Translations under genes and position numbers: made by a program
Part shown: in pieces, positions 44,301-56,835 of the stretch
How the letters are laid out: each line of letters starts with the position of its first letter
Numbering within the stretch: the first letter of the stretch is position 1
The notes under the pieces: model-generated
Databases searched by the model: none
Told to the model about the DNA's origin: nothing
Seen by the model: only the letters and a program-made list of their open reading frames with translations
Assembly: GCF_001483755.1 (NCBI RefSeq)
Contig: NZ_LQBK01000005.1
Span: forward strand, 54,533 to 118,532
DNA: 64,000 nt
DNA from: Kocuria rosea subsp. polaris
GTDB taxonomy: Bacteria > Actinomycetota > Actinomycetes > Actinomycetales > Micrococcaceae
Reading direction: 5' to 3'

Positions 44301-45731
44301 TCAGCACTCCACGACGTTGACGGCGAGTCCGCCCAGGGCGGTCTCCTTGTACTTGTGGCTCATGTCCTTGCCGGTCTCGCGCATGGTCACGATGACCTCG
44401 TCGAGGCTGACCCGGTGGGTGCCGTCGCCCCACATCGCCATCTTGGCCGCGTTGATCGCCTTGGCCGCGGCGATCGCGTTGCGCTCGATGCAGGGGATCT
44501 GTACGAGTCCGCCGATCGGGTCGCAGGTCAGCCCGAGGTTGTGCTCCATGGCGATCTCCGCGGCGTTCTCCACCTGGGCGGGCGTCCCGCCCAGGACCTC
44601 GGCGAGGCCGCCGGCGGCCATCGAGGACGCGGAGCCGACCTCGCCCTGGCAGCCGACCTCCGCCCCGGAGATCGAGGCCTGCTCCTTGTAGAGCACCCCG
44701 ACCGCCCCGGCGGTGAGCAGGAAGCGGACCACGATGTCGCGCCTGGCCGCCTCGAGCGCCTCGGGGCTCTCCGCGGCGGCGGCGCGGGCCGCGGGGGAGT
44801 AGTGGGTGGCGTAGAACAGCACCGCCGGGATGATGCCGGCGGCCCCGTTGGTGGGGGCGGTGACCACGCGCCCGCCGGAGGCGTTCTCCTCGTTGACCGC
44901 CAGGGCCACGAGGTTCACCCACTCCGGCCAGAAGCCGGGGTCACGGTCCGGGTCCTCGGTGCGCAGCCGCCGGTGCCACTCGGGGGCGCGGCGGGCGACG
45001 TTCAGCCCGCCCGGCAGGGGGCCGGTGCGCCGCAGGCTGGAGTCCTTGCACTCCTCCATCACGGCCCAGATGTGCAGCAGCTGCTGCCGGATCTCGTCCT
45101 CGCCGCGCCAGGTCCGCTCGTTGGCCAGCATCACCCCGCTGATCGGCAGGCCGGTGCGCTCGCAGTGGGCCAGCAGCTCCCCGGCGGTGCGGAAGGGGTG
45201 GGGCACCTGGGCGCTGGCGGCGTCCAGGTCGGCCGCGGCGGCGTCCTCCTCGCCCTCCTGGACGATGAACCCGCCGCCCACGGAGAACCAGGTCTCGTCG
45301 GCCAGCACGGCGCCGGAGGCGTCCAGGGCCTGGAAGCGCACGCCGTTGGTGTGCCGCTCCAGGACCGTCAGCGGGTGCTGCACCATGTCCTCGACGCGGT
45401 AGGGGATGTCCTGGCGGCGCCCGAGGGCCGCGCACAGCCGCAGCGTCCCGGTGGCGGCGAGGTCGGCGAGCCGCTCGTCCACCTCGTCGGGCAGGACGGT
45501 CTCGGGGTCGTAGCCCTCCAGGCCGAGCAGGATCGCGGTGAAGGTGCCGTGACCGCGGCCGGTGGCGGCCAGGGACCCGTAGACGTCCACGCGCAGGTCC
45601 GCGGTGCGCTCCAGCAGGTCGCCCCCGGTCAGGGTCTCGGCGAAGCGTCGTGCGGCGCGCATGGGGCCGACGGTGTGGGAGCTCGAGGGGCCGATGCCCA
45701 CGGTGAACAGTTCGAAGACGCTGATGGCCAT
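44301..45731 (-). CDS. sdaA: L-serine ammonia-lyase, iron-sulfur type
   Basis: The 476-residue single-chain enzyme has the beta domain with [11 protein letters not shown] near its N-terminus and the alpha domain with the [4Fe-4S] Cys residues in [13 protein letters not shown] and [12 protein letters not shown]. It converts L-serine to pyruvate and ammonia. It is the last gene of the glycine operon, 123 bp after glyA, so serine made by GlyA can be drained to pyruvate. Confidence 0.96.
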   Translation of the reverse strand: MAISVFELFTVGIGPSSSHTVGPMRAARRFAETLTGGDLLERTADLRVDVYGSLAATGRGHGTFTAILLGLEGYDPETVLPDEVDERLADLAATGTLRLCAALGRRQDIPYRVEDMVQHPLTVLERHTNGVRFQALDASGAVLADETWFSVGGGFIVQEGEEDAAAADLDAASAQVPHPFRTAGELLAHCERTGLPISGVMLANERTWRGEDEIRQQLLHIWAVMEECKDSSLRRTGPLPGGLNVARRAPEWHRRLRTEDPDRDPGFWPEWVNLVALAVNEENASGGRVVTAPTNGAAGIIPAVLFYATHYSPAARAAAAESPEALEAARRDIVVRFLLTAGAVGVLYKEQASISGAEVGCQGEVGSASSMAAGGLAEVLGGTPAQVENAAEIAMEHNLGLTCDPIGGLVQIPCIERNAIAAAKAINAAKMAMWGDGTHRVSLDEVIVTMRETGKDMSHKYKETALGGLAVNVVEC

Positions 45732-45854
45732 GACGGTGATGCTCCAAAGGAGGGTGGTGCCCCGGTGCGGGGCGGGGTGGGTGGAACGGTCGTGGTGCGG
45801 GCCGGGGCCCGGCCCGCACCACGGTCCTCGGTGGTGCCCGGGTGCGGCTCCTGC

Positions 45855-47225
45855 TCAGCCCTCGCTCAGCGGGACCAGCCCCGGGTACAGCGGGTGGTCC
45901 GCAGCCAGCTTCCGGACGCGTGCCCTGAGGCCGGTCAGCACGGCCGGGTCGGCGCTCGCCGTCCCGGTGCCCTCGGCTCCGGAACCCTCGGCGGCGGCGT
46001 CCGCCCCGGCGATGAGGGTCTCGGCGATGATGTCGGCGACCTCGGCGAAGGCCTCCGCGTCGAAGCCGCGGGTGGCCAGCGCGGGGGTGCCGATGCGCAG
46101 TCCCGAGGTGACCATCGGCGGGCGCGGGTCGAAGGGCACGGCGTTGCGGTTGACGGTGATCTCGACCTGGGCGAGCAGGTCCTCGCCCTGCCGGCCGTCC
46201 AGCGCCGAGCCCCGCAGGTCCACGAGGACCAGGTGCACGTCGGTGCCGCCGCTGACCACGCTGATCCCGGCGGCCGCCACGTCCGGGGACAGGAGGCGTT
46301 CGGCGAGGATCCGGGCGCCCTCGAGGGTGCGCTCCTGCCGGGCGCGGAACTCCTCGGTCGCGGCGATCTTGAACGCCACGGCCTTGCCGGCGATCACGTG
46401 CTCCAGGGGCCCGCCCTGCTGGCCCGGGAACACCGCCGAGTTGAGCTTCTTGGCGATCTCGGCCTCGTTGGACAGGATCAGGCCGCCGCGGGGCCCGCCG
46501 AGGGTCTTGTGGGTGGTGGAGGTGACCACGTGGGCGTGCGGCACCGGGCTGGGGTGCAGCCCGGCGGCCACGAGGCCGGCGAAGTGGGCCATGTCGACCA
46601 TGAAGCAGGCCCCGACCTCGTCGGCGATGGCACGGAAGGCGGCGAAGTCCAGCTGCCTCGTGTAGGCGGACCAGCCGGCGATGATCAGCTGCGGGCGGTG
46701 CTCCCGGGCGAGCCGGGCGACCTCGTCCATGTCCACCGTGCAGCTGCTCTCCTCCACGCCGTAGGGCACGACCTGGTAGAGCTTGCCGGAGAAGTTGAGC
46801 TTCATGCCGTGGGTGAGGTGCCCGCCGTGGGCGAGGTTCAGGCCCAGGATGGTGTCCCCGGGCTTGATCAGCGCGTGCATGACCGCGGCGTTGGCCTGCG
46901 CCCCGGAGTGCGGCTGGACGTTCGCGAAGCCGGCGCCGAACAGGTCCTTGAGGCGGTCGATGGCCAGCTGCTCGATCACGTCCACGTGCTCGCAGCCGCC
47001 GTAGTAGCGGCGCCCCGGGTAGCCCTCGGCGTACTTGTTGGTCAGCACGGAGCCCTGGGCCTGCATCACGGCCACGGCGGTGTGGTTCTCCGAGGCGATC
47101 ATCTCCAGGCCCTCGCGCTGCCGGCCGAGCTCCTGGTCGATCTGCGCGGCGATCTCGGGGTCGAGCTCGGCGAGGTCCGCGTCCAGGGTCCCGAGATCCT
47201 GCTGCGTTCCCGGGTGCGTGCTCAT
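45855..47225 (-). CDS. glyA: Serine hydroxymethyltransferase
   Basis: ATG 47225 overlaps the gcvH stop (ATGA). The 456-residue PLP enzyme has the SHMT signatures [28 protein letters not shown] and the PLP lysine Lys240 in [13 protein letters not shown]. It transfers a one-carbon unit between glycine and serine with tetrahydrofolate. A ~20-residue Ala/Gly-rich insertion near residue 415 ([18 protein letters not shown]) is unusual. It may be a second, glycine-induced copy, distinct from the housekeeping one. Confidence 0.96.
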   Translation of the reverse strand: MSTHPGTQQDLGTLDADLAELDPEIAAQIDQELGRQREGLEMIASENHTAVAVMQAQGSVLTNKYAEGYPGRRYYGGCEHVDVIEQLAIDRLKDLFGAGFANVQPHSGAQANAAVMHALIKPGDTILGLNLAHGGHLTHGMKLNFSGKLYQVVPYGVEESSCTVDMDEVARLAREHRPQLIIAGWSAYTRQLDFAAFRAIADEVGACFMVDMAHFAGLVAAGLHPSPVPHAHVVTSTTHKTLGGPRGGLILSNEAEIAKKLNSAVFPGQQGGPLEHVIAGKAVAFKIAATEEFRARQERTLEGARILAERLLSPDVAAAGISVVSGGTDVHLVLVDLRGSALDGRQGEDLLAQVEITVNRNAVPFDPRPPMVTSGLRIGTPALATRGFDAEAFAEVADIIAETLIAGADAAAEGSGAEGTGTASADPAVLTGLRARVRKLAADHPLYPGLVPLSEG

Positions 47226-47599
47226 GCCTGTTCCTCCTGGGCCTGCGCGTACTGCTCGGCGGTGAGCAGCTCGCCCTCCTCGGTGACCTCGACGGTGAAC
47301 AGCCAGCCCTCGCCGTACGGGTCCGAGTTCACGAGACCGGGCTCGTCGACGACGGCCGCGTTGACCTCGGCCACGGTGCCGGAGACCGGGGCGAAGAGCT
47401 CCGAGACGGACTTGGTGGACTCCACCTCGCCGCAGACCTCGCCCGCGGTGACGGTGGCGCCGGCCTCGGGCAGGTCGAGGTAGACGACGTCGCCGAGGGC
47501 GTCGACGGCGACGGCGGACAGGCCGACCTTCACGGGGGAGGACTCGTCCACCCATTCGTGCTCGGCGGAGTAGCGCAGGTGGGAGGGGATGGTGCTCAT
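47222..47599 (-). CDS. gcvH: Glycine cleavage system H protein
   Basis: The 125-residue lipoyl carrier has EHEWV at the N-terminus and the lipoylated Lys63 in [10 protein letters not shown]. It shuttles the aminomethyl group between GcvP and GcvT. It overlaps glyA by four bases and lies 64 bp after gcvT. Confidence 0.97.
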   Translation of the reverse strand: MSTIPSHLRYSAEHEWVDESSPVKVGLSAVAVDALGDVVYLDLPEAGATVTAGEVCGEVESTKSVSELFAPVSGTVAEVNAAVVDEPGLVNSDPYGEGWLFTVEVTEEGELLTAEQYAQAQEEQA

Positions 47600-47663
47600 G
47601 ATCGGGAGCCTTTCAGCAGGAGGGGACGACGGGTGGTGGAACGGGGTGCCGAAGCCGGCCGGG

Positions 47664-48785
47664 TCACTGCCCGCGCTGGTAGAAGGGCAGGGACACGACC
47701 TCGAACGGCGCCGGCTTGCCGCGCAGGTCGACCTGCACCTCCGTGCCCGGCTCGGCGTGCGCGTTGTCGACGTAGCCCATGGCGATGGGGTAGCCCAGGG
47801 TCGGGCTCAGTGCCCCCGAGGTGACCTCGCCGACGACCTCGCCGTCCACGCTGATCGGGTAGTGGCCGCGGGCCGCGCGCCGGCCCGCGCCGCGCAGGCC
47901 GACCAGCTTGCGTTCCGCCCCGGCGGCCTTGCGGGCCTCCAGCGCCGTGCGGCCCACGAAGTCCTCCTCCTTCTTGAAGGAGACGATCGGGCCGAGCCCG
48001 GCCTCGTAGGGGGTGAGCTCCCGGGTGAGCTCCTGGCCGTAGAGCGGCATTCCGGCCTCCAGGCGCAGGGAGTCGCGGCAGGCGAGCCCGCAGGGAATCA
48101 GCCCGTGACCCTGTCCGCTCTCCAGGAGCGCCCGCCACAGCGCCACGGCCCGGTCCTCGGGCACGTAGAGCTCGAAGCCGTCCTCGCCGGTGTAGCCGGT
48201 GCGGGCGAGCAGCACGTCGATGCCGGCGACGGTGGCCGGTGCGGCGGAGTAGTACTTCAGCTCGGCGACCAGCTGCTGCTGCTCGGCGGGGACCAGCTCC
48301 TGCAGGACCGCCTGCGCGGACGGTCCCTGCACGGCGACCAGCGCGGTCCCGGCGGACTCGTCGGCCACGGTGACGTCGAAGCCGGCGGCCCGCTCCTGGA
48401 GGGCGGCGAGCACGGTCGGGGCGTTGCCGGCGTTGGGCACCACCAGGTACTCGTGCTCAGCCAGCCGGTAGCTGATCAGGTCGTCGATGATCCCGCCCTC
48501 GGGGGTGCAGATCAGCGAGTACTTGGCCCGGCCCACGGCGATGGCGGCGAGGTTGCCCACCAGGGCCGCGTTCAGGAAGGTCGCCGCGTCCGGGCCGGTC
48601 ACCCGGATCTCGCCCATGTGGGAGAGGTCGAACAGGCCGGCGGCGCCGCGCACGGCGCGGTGCTCGGCCAGCTCGGAGCCGTACTTCAGGGGCATGTCCC
48701 AGCCGCCGAAGTCCGTGAAGGACGCCCCCAGCGCGGCGTGCTCGTCGTGCAGGGCAGTGTGTCTCGAGGTGGTGCTGTCGCTCAT
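47664..48785 (-). CDS. gcvT: Aminomethyltransferase (glycine cleavage T protein)
   Basis: ATG 48785 has AGAGG at the right distance; the in-frame ATG at 48800 does not. The 373-residue protein has FTDFGGWDMPL, GLFDLSHMGEI (family residues including the catalytic Asp region), and GYTGEDGFELY. It releases ammonia and makes methylene-THF. It lies 52 bp after gcvP. Confidence 0.96.
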   Translation of the reverse strand: MSDSTTSRHTALHDEHAALGASFTDFGGWDMPLKYGSELAEHRAVRGAAGLFDLSHMGEIRVTGPDAATFLNAALVGNLAAIAVGRAKYSLICTPEGGIIDDLISYRLAEHEYLVVPNAGNAPTVLAALQERAAGFDVTVADESAGTALVAVQGPSAQAVLQELVPAEQQQLVAELKYYSAAPATVAGIDVLLARTGYTGEDGFELYVPEDRAVALWRALLESGQGHGLIPCGLACRDSLRLEAGMPLYGQELTRELTPYEAGLGPIVSFKKEEDFVGRTALEARKAAGAERKLVGLRGAGRRAARGHYPISVDGEVVGEVTSGALSPTLGYPIAMGYVDNAHAEPGTEVQVDLRGKPAPFEVVSLPFYQRGQ

Positions 48786-48837
48786 GTCGGTGCCTCTCAT
48801 GAAAGTGCGGTGCGGTCCGTGGCGGTGCGGCGCCGGA

Positions 48838-51708
<2,871 letters not shown>

Positions 51709-51762
51709 GAGGAACTCCCGGGTGCTGCACGCCAGGTCGGCGTGGATCGGTTCGAGTTCCTC
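51709..51762 (-). promoter_or_regulatory. Riboswitch expression platform over the gcvP ribosome site
   Basis: In the mRNA GAGGAACTC (51762-51754) is complementary to GAGTTCCTC (51717-51709), which ends next to the gcvP AUG and covers part of the GGGAG ribosome site (51719-51715). A small CACGCC/GGCGTG hairpin (51742-51726) lies between them. Pairing would hide the ribosome site. The 5' arm overlaps the last bases of aptamer 2, so glycine binding could prevent this pairing and switch translation on. Confidence 0.65.
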
Positions 51763-51957
51763 CCCGCTCTGTCTGGGACCTGAGAGATTCCGCGGCCGGG
51801 GGCCGCTTGCACCGTCGGTGAGACCGGCGACGCGCGCCGGGCTGCTTTCCAGAGTTGCCGAACCGTGGTGGTACAGGGGCCTGAGAGTTTCCTGGGGAGG
51901 AATTGCTCCTACGGCGCCCGCCGGTCGTGGTGCACCGGCAGGACTCTCCCACCACAG
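51759..51957 (-). ncRNA. Tandem glycine riboswitch
   Basis: On the minus strand two glycine aptamers follow each other. Aptamer 1 (51955-51865) has P1 GTGGTGG/CCACCAC, GGGAGAG, GCCGTAGGAGCAA and GGAAACTCTCAGGC. Aptamer 2 (51857-51763) has CTCTGGAAAGC, CACCGACGGTGCAAGC and TCTCTCAGG, ending CCAGACAGAG. These are the consensus blocks of the gcvT riboswitch. The following 50 bases contain a hairpin and a 9-base segment complementary to the bases just before the gcvP ATG. Confidence 0.95.
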
Positions 51958-52029
51958 TTCATGGGCGTCTTCTGTGCCTCAGGATAGCCGGATCCGGAAG
52001 GGGGTGTCCACCATCACGCGCCCGGCGGC

Positions 52030-52266
52030 TCAGCCCCGGACGGACCAGAAGCGGCGGTCGCGGTCCCACTGCACCGTGCCGCCGTGGGTCTTGCGGAACG
52101 CCGCGAGGACCTCCTTGCTGATCCCGGTGTGTCCGTTCTCCAGGGTCCGGACCCACTCGGGCCCGAAGGTCTCGGGGATGTCCTGGACAGCCTGGTCCTG
52201 GGACAGCCGTCCCTCCGTCCGGATGCGGTCGATCATCCAGTCGGCGATGTCCTGTGCGCTCGTCAT
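52030..52266 (-). CDS. Small DUF6953-like protein
   Basis: The 78-residue soluble protein has the pattern AQDIADWMIDRI, ENGHTGISKEVLAAFRK and W..RRFW at the end, resembling the DUF6953 family of unknown function. TAGGCT (52278-52273) lies 6 nt before the ATG, suggesting a leaderless message. Its stop lies about 70 bp from the start of the riboswitch leader, so the riboswitch promoter lies in or near this gene. Confidence 0.65.
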   Translation of the reverse strand: MTSAQDIADWMIDRIRTEGRLSQDQAVQDIPETFGPEWVRTLENGHTGISKEVLAAFRKTHGGTVQWDRDRRFWSVRG

Positions 52267-52313
52267 GCCCCGAGCCTACGCGGGTCCGCGCCGCCGGGCT
52301 CCCGGTCCGGCGC

Positions 52314-52841
52314 TCAGGCCAGCTGCACCACGGTGCGGGCGTCCGCGTCCCAGCGGCGCAGGGCCACCGCGCGCAGCGGCTCGGGGTGCGGGGCCAGGAC
52401 GTCCAGGGCGGCCGCCACCTGCTCCGGGCGCATCCGGCGCGCCAGGGTGACGTGCGGTGTCCAGGCCCCGGGCTGCGAGGTGCGCGCCTGCCCGGGGACC
52501 GCGCCCACGGCGTCGCAGACCCGCCGGTGCAGCTCGAGCAGCTCGGGGGTGGTCACGACCTGCCGGACCACCACGTAGCCGCCCCGGCCCGGGCCGAACA
52601 GCAGCACGCCCGCGCTGGCCAGCGGCAGGTCCACGAACCCGGCGGCCGCGGCGACCCGCTCGTCGATCCCCGGCACGGTCTCCGGGGCCAGGGACGGTGC
52701 GGCCACCAGGGTGATGTGGGGCCGGTTGGACTCGGAGCGGTGCCGGCCGGAGCTGGGCAGCCCCGCCGCGGTCAGCCGGTCCCAGTCGGCGCGCACGGCC
52801 GCCTCGGCGTCCTCGCCGAGCAGCAGCTCCAGGCTGTGCAT
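52314..52841 (-). CDS. 2'-5' RNA ligase / cyclic phosphodiesterase family (2H) protein
   Basis: The 175-residue protein has the two His-x-Thr motifs of the 2H phosphoesterase superfamily (RPHITLV and TPHVTLA), spaced as in LigT-like proteins. Members hydrolyse 2',3'-cyclic phosphates or ligate RNA. GAGGAGG precedes the ATG. It is leftward, 47 bp upstream of the DUF6953-like gene. Confidence 0.88.
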   Translation of the reverse strand: MHSLELLLGEDAEAAVRADWDRLTAAGLPSSGRHRSESNRPHITLVAAPSLAPETVPGIDERVAAAAGFVDLPLASAGVLLFGPGRGGYVVVRQVVTTPELLELHRRVCDAVGAVPGQARTSQPGAWTPHVTLARRMRPEQVAAALDVLAPHPEPLRAVALRRWDADARTVVQLA

Positions 52842-52927
52842 CGCCCACCTCCTCGCGCGTCGGCCGGAGGCCCCGCGGGTGCCGCTCCGGTGGACGCGAG
52901 TCTAGCGGGGCGTCCGAAGCGCTTGCC

Positions 52928-52933
52928 TATACT
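52928..52933 (+). promoter_or_regulatory. -10 element of the osmoprotectant ABC operon
   Basis: TATACT at 52928-52933 lies 27 bp before the ATPase start codon, with GGGAGG at 52948-52953 as the ribosome site. No good -35 element is visible, which may indicate an activator or alternative sigma factor. Confidence 0.4.
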
Positions 52934-52959
52934 GGCCGGACGGCAACGGGAGGACCTCC

Positions 52960-54069
52960 ATGACCGACATCGCGATCCGCTTCGCGGGCGCCGGCAAGAC
53001 GTACCCGGACGGGACCACGGCCGTCGAGGCCCTCGATCTCGAGATCCCCCGGGGCTCGCTCACCGTGTTCGTGGGGCCCTCGGGCTGCGGGAAGACCACG
53101 TCCCTGCGGATGATCAACCGCATGGTGGAGCCCACCTCCGGCACCGTCACGGTGGAGGGCCGCGACGTGACGTCCGTGCCCGCCCACGAGCTGCGCCGTT
53201 CCATGGGCTACGTCATGCAGCAGTCGGGGCTCCTGCCGCACCGGACCGTGGTGGACAACATCGCCACCGTCCCGCGGCTCAACGGCGTGCCGAAGAAGCA
53301 GGCGCGGGAGCGGGCCCGTGAGCTGCTCGCCACCGTGGGGCTCGACGAGGCCCTGGGGACCCGCTACCCCTCCCAGCTCTCGGGCGGGCAGCAGCAGCGC
53401 GTGGGGGTGGCCCGGGCGCTCGCCGCGGACCCGCCGGTGCTGCTGATGGACGAGCCGTTCTCCGCCGTGGACCCCGTGGTGCGCCAGGACCTGCAGCGGG
53501 AGCTCCTGGACCTGCAGCACCGCCTGCACCGCACCATCGTGTTCGTCACCCACGACATCGACGAGGCGATCCTGCTCGGCAACCGGGTGGCCGTCTTCGC
53601 CACGGGCGGCCGGCTGGCGCAGTACGCCGCCCCGGAGGAGCTGCTGCGCGCGCCCGCCGACGACTTCGTGGCGGACTTCGTGGGCCGGGACCGCGGCTTC
53701 CGCTCCCTGACCTTCGACTCGGCCCACGACATCCCCGTGCACCCCGTGGCCACCGTGCGCCCGGACGGCGCGCCGGGCGTGGCCGGGGCCGGGGACGGTC
53801 CCGTCCCCGACGGGTGGACGCTGCGGGTCGACGACGACGGCGCCCCGCGCGGCTGGGTGCGGCCCGGCGCGGAGGACGATCCCGTGGTCGGCGGCACCCT
53901 GCACCGCCCCGGCAGCTCCCTGCGCAGCGCCCTGGACGCGGCCCTGTCCTCGCCGTCCGGCCTGGCCGTGGTCGTCGACGAGGCCGGCCGGGCGGTCGGG
54001 ATCATGCAGCCGGGGGAGATCATCGCGGCCATCGAGGACGCGCGGCTCGGCGGACGGGCGCCTCGATGA
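52960..54069 (+). CDS. Osmoprotectant ABC transporter, ATP-binding protein
   Basis: The 369-residue ATPase has Walker A GPSGCGKTT, Q-loop MQQSG, signature LSGGQQQR, Walker B VLLMDEPFSAVD and H-loop THDIDEA. The C-terminal 110 residues are a degenerate CBS-like regulatory domain, as in ProV/OpuCA. It powers uptake of glycine betaine or related solutes. It is first of four genes; its stop overlaps the first permease start. Confidence 0.93.
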   Translation: MTDIAIRFAGAGKTYPDGTTAVEALDLEIPRGSLTVFVGPSGCGKTTSLRMINRMVEPTSGTVTVEGRDVTSVPAHELRRSMGYVMQQSGLLPHRTVVDNIATVPRLNGVPKKQARERARELLATVGLDEALGTRYPSQLSGGQQQRVGVARALAADPPVLLMDEPFSAVDPVVRQDLQRELLDLQHRLHRTIVFVTHDIDEAILLGNRVAVFATGGRLAQYAAPEELLRAPADDFVADFVGRDRGFRSLTFDSAHDIPVHPVATVRPDGAPGVAGAGDGPVPDGWTLRVDDDGAPRGWVRPGAEDDPVVGGTLHRPGSSLRSALDAALSSPSGLAVVVDEAGRAVGIMQPGEIIAAIEDARLGGRAPR

Positions 54070-54740
54070 ACTGGACGAGCCGGAACTGGCCCTACGTCCT
54101 GGAGCTCACGGGCACGCACCTCGTCCAGTCGGTGCTGCCGCTGCTGCTCGGCGCGCTGATCGCGATCCCGGTGGCCCGGCTCGCGGCCCGCAACCGCACG
54201 CTGCGCCCGGTGTTCGTCACGGGCTCCTCGCTGCTCTACACGATCCCGTCGCTCACCCTGTTCGTGGTGCTGCCCCTGGTCCTCGGCACGCAGATCACCT
54301 CGGTGGTGAACGTGGTCGTGGCGCTGACCATCTACGTGGTGGCCATCCTGGTGCGCTCCTCCGTGGACGCCTTCGAGTCCGTGGACCGGGACGTCCTGCA
54401 GGCCTCCACCGCGATGGGCTACCGCCCGCTGCGGCGCTTCTTCGCGGTCGAGCTGCCGCTCGCCGTGCCGGTCCTGGTCGCCGGGCTGCGGGTGGCCTCC
54501 GTCAGCAACATCTCCATGGTCAGCGTGGGCGCCGTCATCGGGGTGCAGTCCCTCGGCACCCTGTTCACCGACGGGCTGCGCCGGTCCATCCTCGAGGAGA
54601 TCGCGGTCGGCATCGTGCTGACCGTGGTCCTGGCCGTGCTCATCGACCTCGTGCTGCGGGGGGCCGGACACGCGCTGACCCGCTGGCAGCGGGCGGGCGC
54701 GGCCCCGGTCCCGCGCGTGCGCCGGGGGGCGGTCGCATGA
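54066..54740 (+). CDS. Osmoprotectant ABC transporter permease 1
   Basis: ATG 54066 overlaps the ATPase stop. The 224-residue protein has about five helices and the EAA-type loop QASTAMGYRPLRRFFAVELP that contacts the ATPase, as in the YehW/YehY and OpuCB/OpuCD family. Confidence 0.92.
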   Translation: MNWTSRNWPYVLELTGTHLVQSVLPLLLGALIAIPVARLAARNRTLRPVFVTGSSLLYTIPSLTLFVVLPLVLGTQITSVVNVVVALTIYVVAILVRSSVDAFESVDRDVLQASTAMGYRPLRRFFAVELPLAVPVLVAGLRVASVSNISMVSVGAVIGVQSLGTLFTDGLRRSILEEIAVGIVLTVVLAVLIDLVLRGAGHALTRWQRAGAAPVPRVRRGAVA

Positions 54741-55408
54741 GCCTCTTCGGCACCGCCCTGGCGTGGCTGACCGACCCCGAGAACTGGTCCGGGGCCGGCG
54801 GCATCCCCGCCCGGCTCCTCGAGCACCTGACGTACAGCGGCATGACCCTCGCCGTCGCCCTGGCCGTGGCGGTCCCGCTGGGCCTGTGGGTGGGGCACAC
54901 GGGGCGCGGGTCCGGCGTCGTCGTCGGCCTCGCGGGCGCGCTGCGCGCCCTGCCCACGCTGGGCCTGCTCACCCTCTTCACCCTGCTGCTGGGGCTCGGG
55001 CTGGTGCCGCCGATCATCGCGCTCGTCCTGCTGGCCGTCCCGCCGATCCTCTCGGGCACCTACGCCGGGATCGCGAACGTGTCACCGGCCCTCAAGGACG
55101 CCGGGGCGGCGATGGGGATGACCGGGAGCCAGGTGCTGACCCGCGTGGAGGTGCCCAACGCGCTGCCCGTGATCCTGGGCGGGATCCGCAACGCCGCCCT
55201 GCAGGTCGTGGCGACCGTGACCGTGGTCGCCTACATCAACCTCGGCGGCCTCGGCCGCTACCTCATCGACGGCCTCGCGGTGCGCGACTACGACCGCATG
55301 CTCGGCTCCGTGGTGCTCGTGGCGGTCCTCGCGCTCGCCGTGGACGCCGTCCTGGCGCTGGCGCAGCGGCTGTCCACCTCACCGGGGCTGCGCCTGGCCG
55401 CCCCCTGA
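54737..55408 (+). CDS. Osmoprotectant ABC transporter permease 2
   Basis: ATG 54737 overlaps the first permease. The 223-residue protein shares its fold, with the coupling loop KDAGAAMGMTGSQVLTRVE. Two different permeases form the heterodimeric channel. Confidence 0.92.
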   Translation: MSLFGTALAWLTDPENWSGAGGIPARLLEHLTYSGMTLAVALAVAVPLGLWVGHTGRGSGVVVGLAGALRALPTLGLLTLFTLLLGLGLVPPIIALVLLAVPPILSGTYAGIANVSPALKDAGAAMGMTGSQVLTRVEVPNALPVILGGIRNAALQVVATVTVVAYINLGGLGRYLIDGLAVRDYDRMLGSVVLVAVLALAVDAVLALAQRLSTSPGLRLAAP

Positions 55409-55449
55409 CCGCCCGACCTCCCGTGCCACCGACCGACAGGAGAACCACC

Positions 55450-56388
55450 ATGACCACCGCTCCCGCGCTCCGCCGCCGCGCCGCCGCCCCCGCCGCGGGC
55501 GCCGCCCTCCTCCTGGGCCTCACCGCCTGCGGGGGCGGCGGCGACCCCCTCGCCGGGGACGGGGGCTCCGGGGACGGCAGCACCGAGACCGTGACCGTGG
55601 GCTCCGCCGACTTCCCGGAGAGCCAGATCGTGGCCGAGCTCTACGCAGGGGCGCTGGAGTCCGCCGGGATCGGGACGGAGACGTCCCTGGGCATCGGGGC
55701 CCGCGAGGCCTACGTGGGGGCGGTGCAGGACGGGTCCGTGGACGTGGTCCCGGACTACTCCGGCAACCTGCTGCTCTTCGCGGACCCGGAGGCCACCGCG
55801 AGCTCCGCCGAGGAGATCATGGACGCCCTGCCCGATGCCCTCCCGGAGGGGCTCACCGTGCTGGAGCCGGCCGAGGCGCAGAACAAGGACGCGATGGTGG
55901 TCACCCCGGAGACCGCCGAGCAGTACGGGCTGACGAGCATCGCCGACCTGGCGGAGGTCTGCGACCAGCTCGTGATCGCCGGCCCGCCCGAGTTCGCGGA
56001 GCGGGCCTACGGCCTCGACGGCCTCGAGCAGAACTACGGGTGCGTGCCGAAGTCCTTCGAGCCGATCAACGACGGCGGCGGGCCCCTGACCGTCGAGGCA
56101 CTGCTCAACGGCGACGTGGACGTCGCCGACATCTTCACCACCACCCCGGCGATCGCCGACAACGACCTCGTGGTGCTGGAGGACCCGGAGAACAACTTCA
56201 TCGCCCAGCAGGTCCTGCCGCTGGCCGCGGCGGACCGGCTGCCCCAGGAGGCGGTGGACGCCCTCAACGAGCTGTCCGGCAAGCTCAGCACCGAGGACCT
56301 CATCGACCTGAACCGCAAGGTCAGCGGCGACCAGCCGGTCAGCCCGGCCGCGGCCGCCGAGGAGTGGCTCTCCGCCAACGGCTACTGA
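55450..56388 (+). CDS. Osmoprotectant-binding lipoprotein
   Basis: The 312-residue protein has a lipoprotein signal (Arg-rich start, hydrophobic core, lipobox LTAC), then a type II binding fold starting VTVGSADFPESQIVAEL, typical of OpuCC/OsmF proteins for betaine, choline or carnitine. The usual PEYTGT stretch is PDYSGN here, so ligand preference may differ. It is last in the operon and followed by a terminator. Confidence 0.93.
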   Translation: MTTAPALRRRAAAPAAGAALLLGLTACGGGGDPLAGDGGSGDGSTETVTVGSADFPESQIVAELYAGALESAGIGTETSLGIGAREAYVGAVQDGSVDVVPDYSGNLLLFADPEATASSAEEIMDALPDALPEGLTVLEPAEAQNKDAMVVTPETAEQYGLTSIADLAEVCDQLVIAGPPEFAERAYGLDGLEQNYGCVPKSFEPINDGGGPLTVEALLNGDVDVADIFTTTPAIADNDLVVLEDPENNFIAQQVLPLAAADRLPQEAVDALNELSGKLSTEDLIDLNRKVSGDQPVSPAAAAEEWLSANGY

Positions 56389-56409
56389 GCCCGGCCGCCG
56401 GGCCCGCCC

Positions 56410-56440
56410 CGTGCCCCGGCCGCCGCGCCACCGGGGCACG
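56410..56440 (+). terminator. Terminator of the osmoprotectant operon
   Basis: A perfect 10-bp stem (56410-56419 with 56431-56440) encloses an 11-nt loop, 22 nt after the stop codon. Confidence 0.75.
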
Positions 56441-56515
56441 GAGGCCGGGCGCTCCCGTCGGCGTGTGCGGGGGATGCCGGCGCGGCCGGCGACGACGGTG
56501 CCGTGGCGGCCGCGC

Positions 56516-56665
56516 TGCACAGGGTTCTCCACACGCACAGCGGCCCGTCCCGGAGGCCCGGGCGGCCGGCCGGCCCGCGACGGCGCGGCGCCGCCGGGCC
56601 CGCTCCACAGTGTCCCCAGGACTCGTCCACACCTGTGGACAACTCTGTGCACAGGGATGTGGAGG
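56516..56665. repeat. DnaA-box-like cluster B
   Basis: The spacer between the ABC operon and the amylosucrase gene contains TTCTCCACA (56525-56533), a box-like GCTCCACA at 56602-56609, GTGTCCCCA (56610-56618), and the head-to-head pair TCGTCCACA (56623-56631) / TGTGGACAA (56634-56642), the latter perfect, followed by TGTGGAGG at 56659-56666. Eighteen bases (56626-56643) are shared with clusters A and C. No gene lies in 56389-56835. Confidence 0.65.
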
Positions 56666-56835
56666 CACGCCCGGTCATCCGGTGAAAAGCCGGGGGCGCA
56701 TCAGTATGCTGAGGGGCGGACCGCTCCCGCCCGCCGGCGGGGGACAGGATCCAGACCATCCGAGGGCTCGTCGTCAAGGAGGATCTCGAGTTCGGAGACC
56801 GCCTCACCCCAGGGGTGGACGACCGAAGGAGCAGT

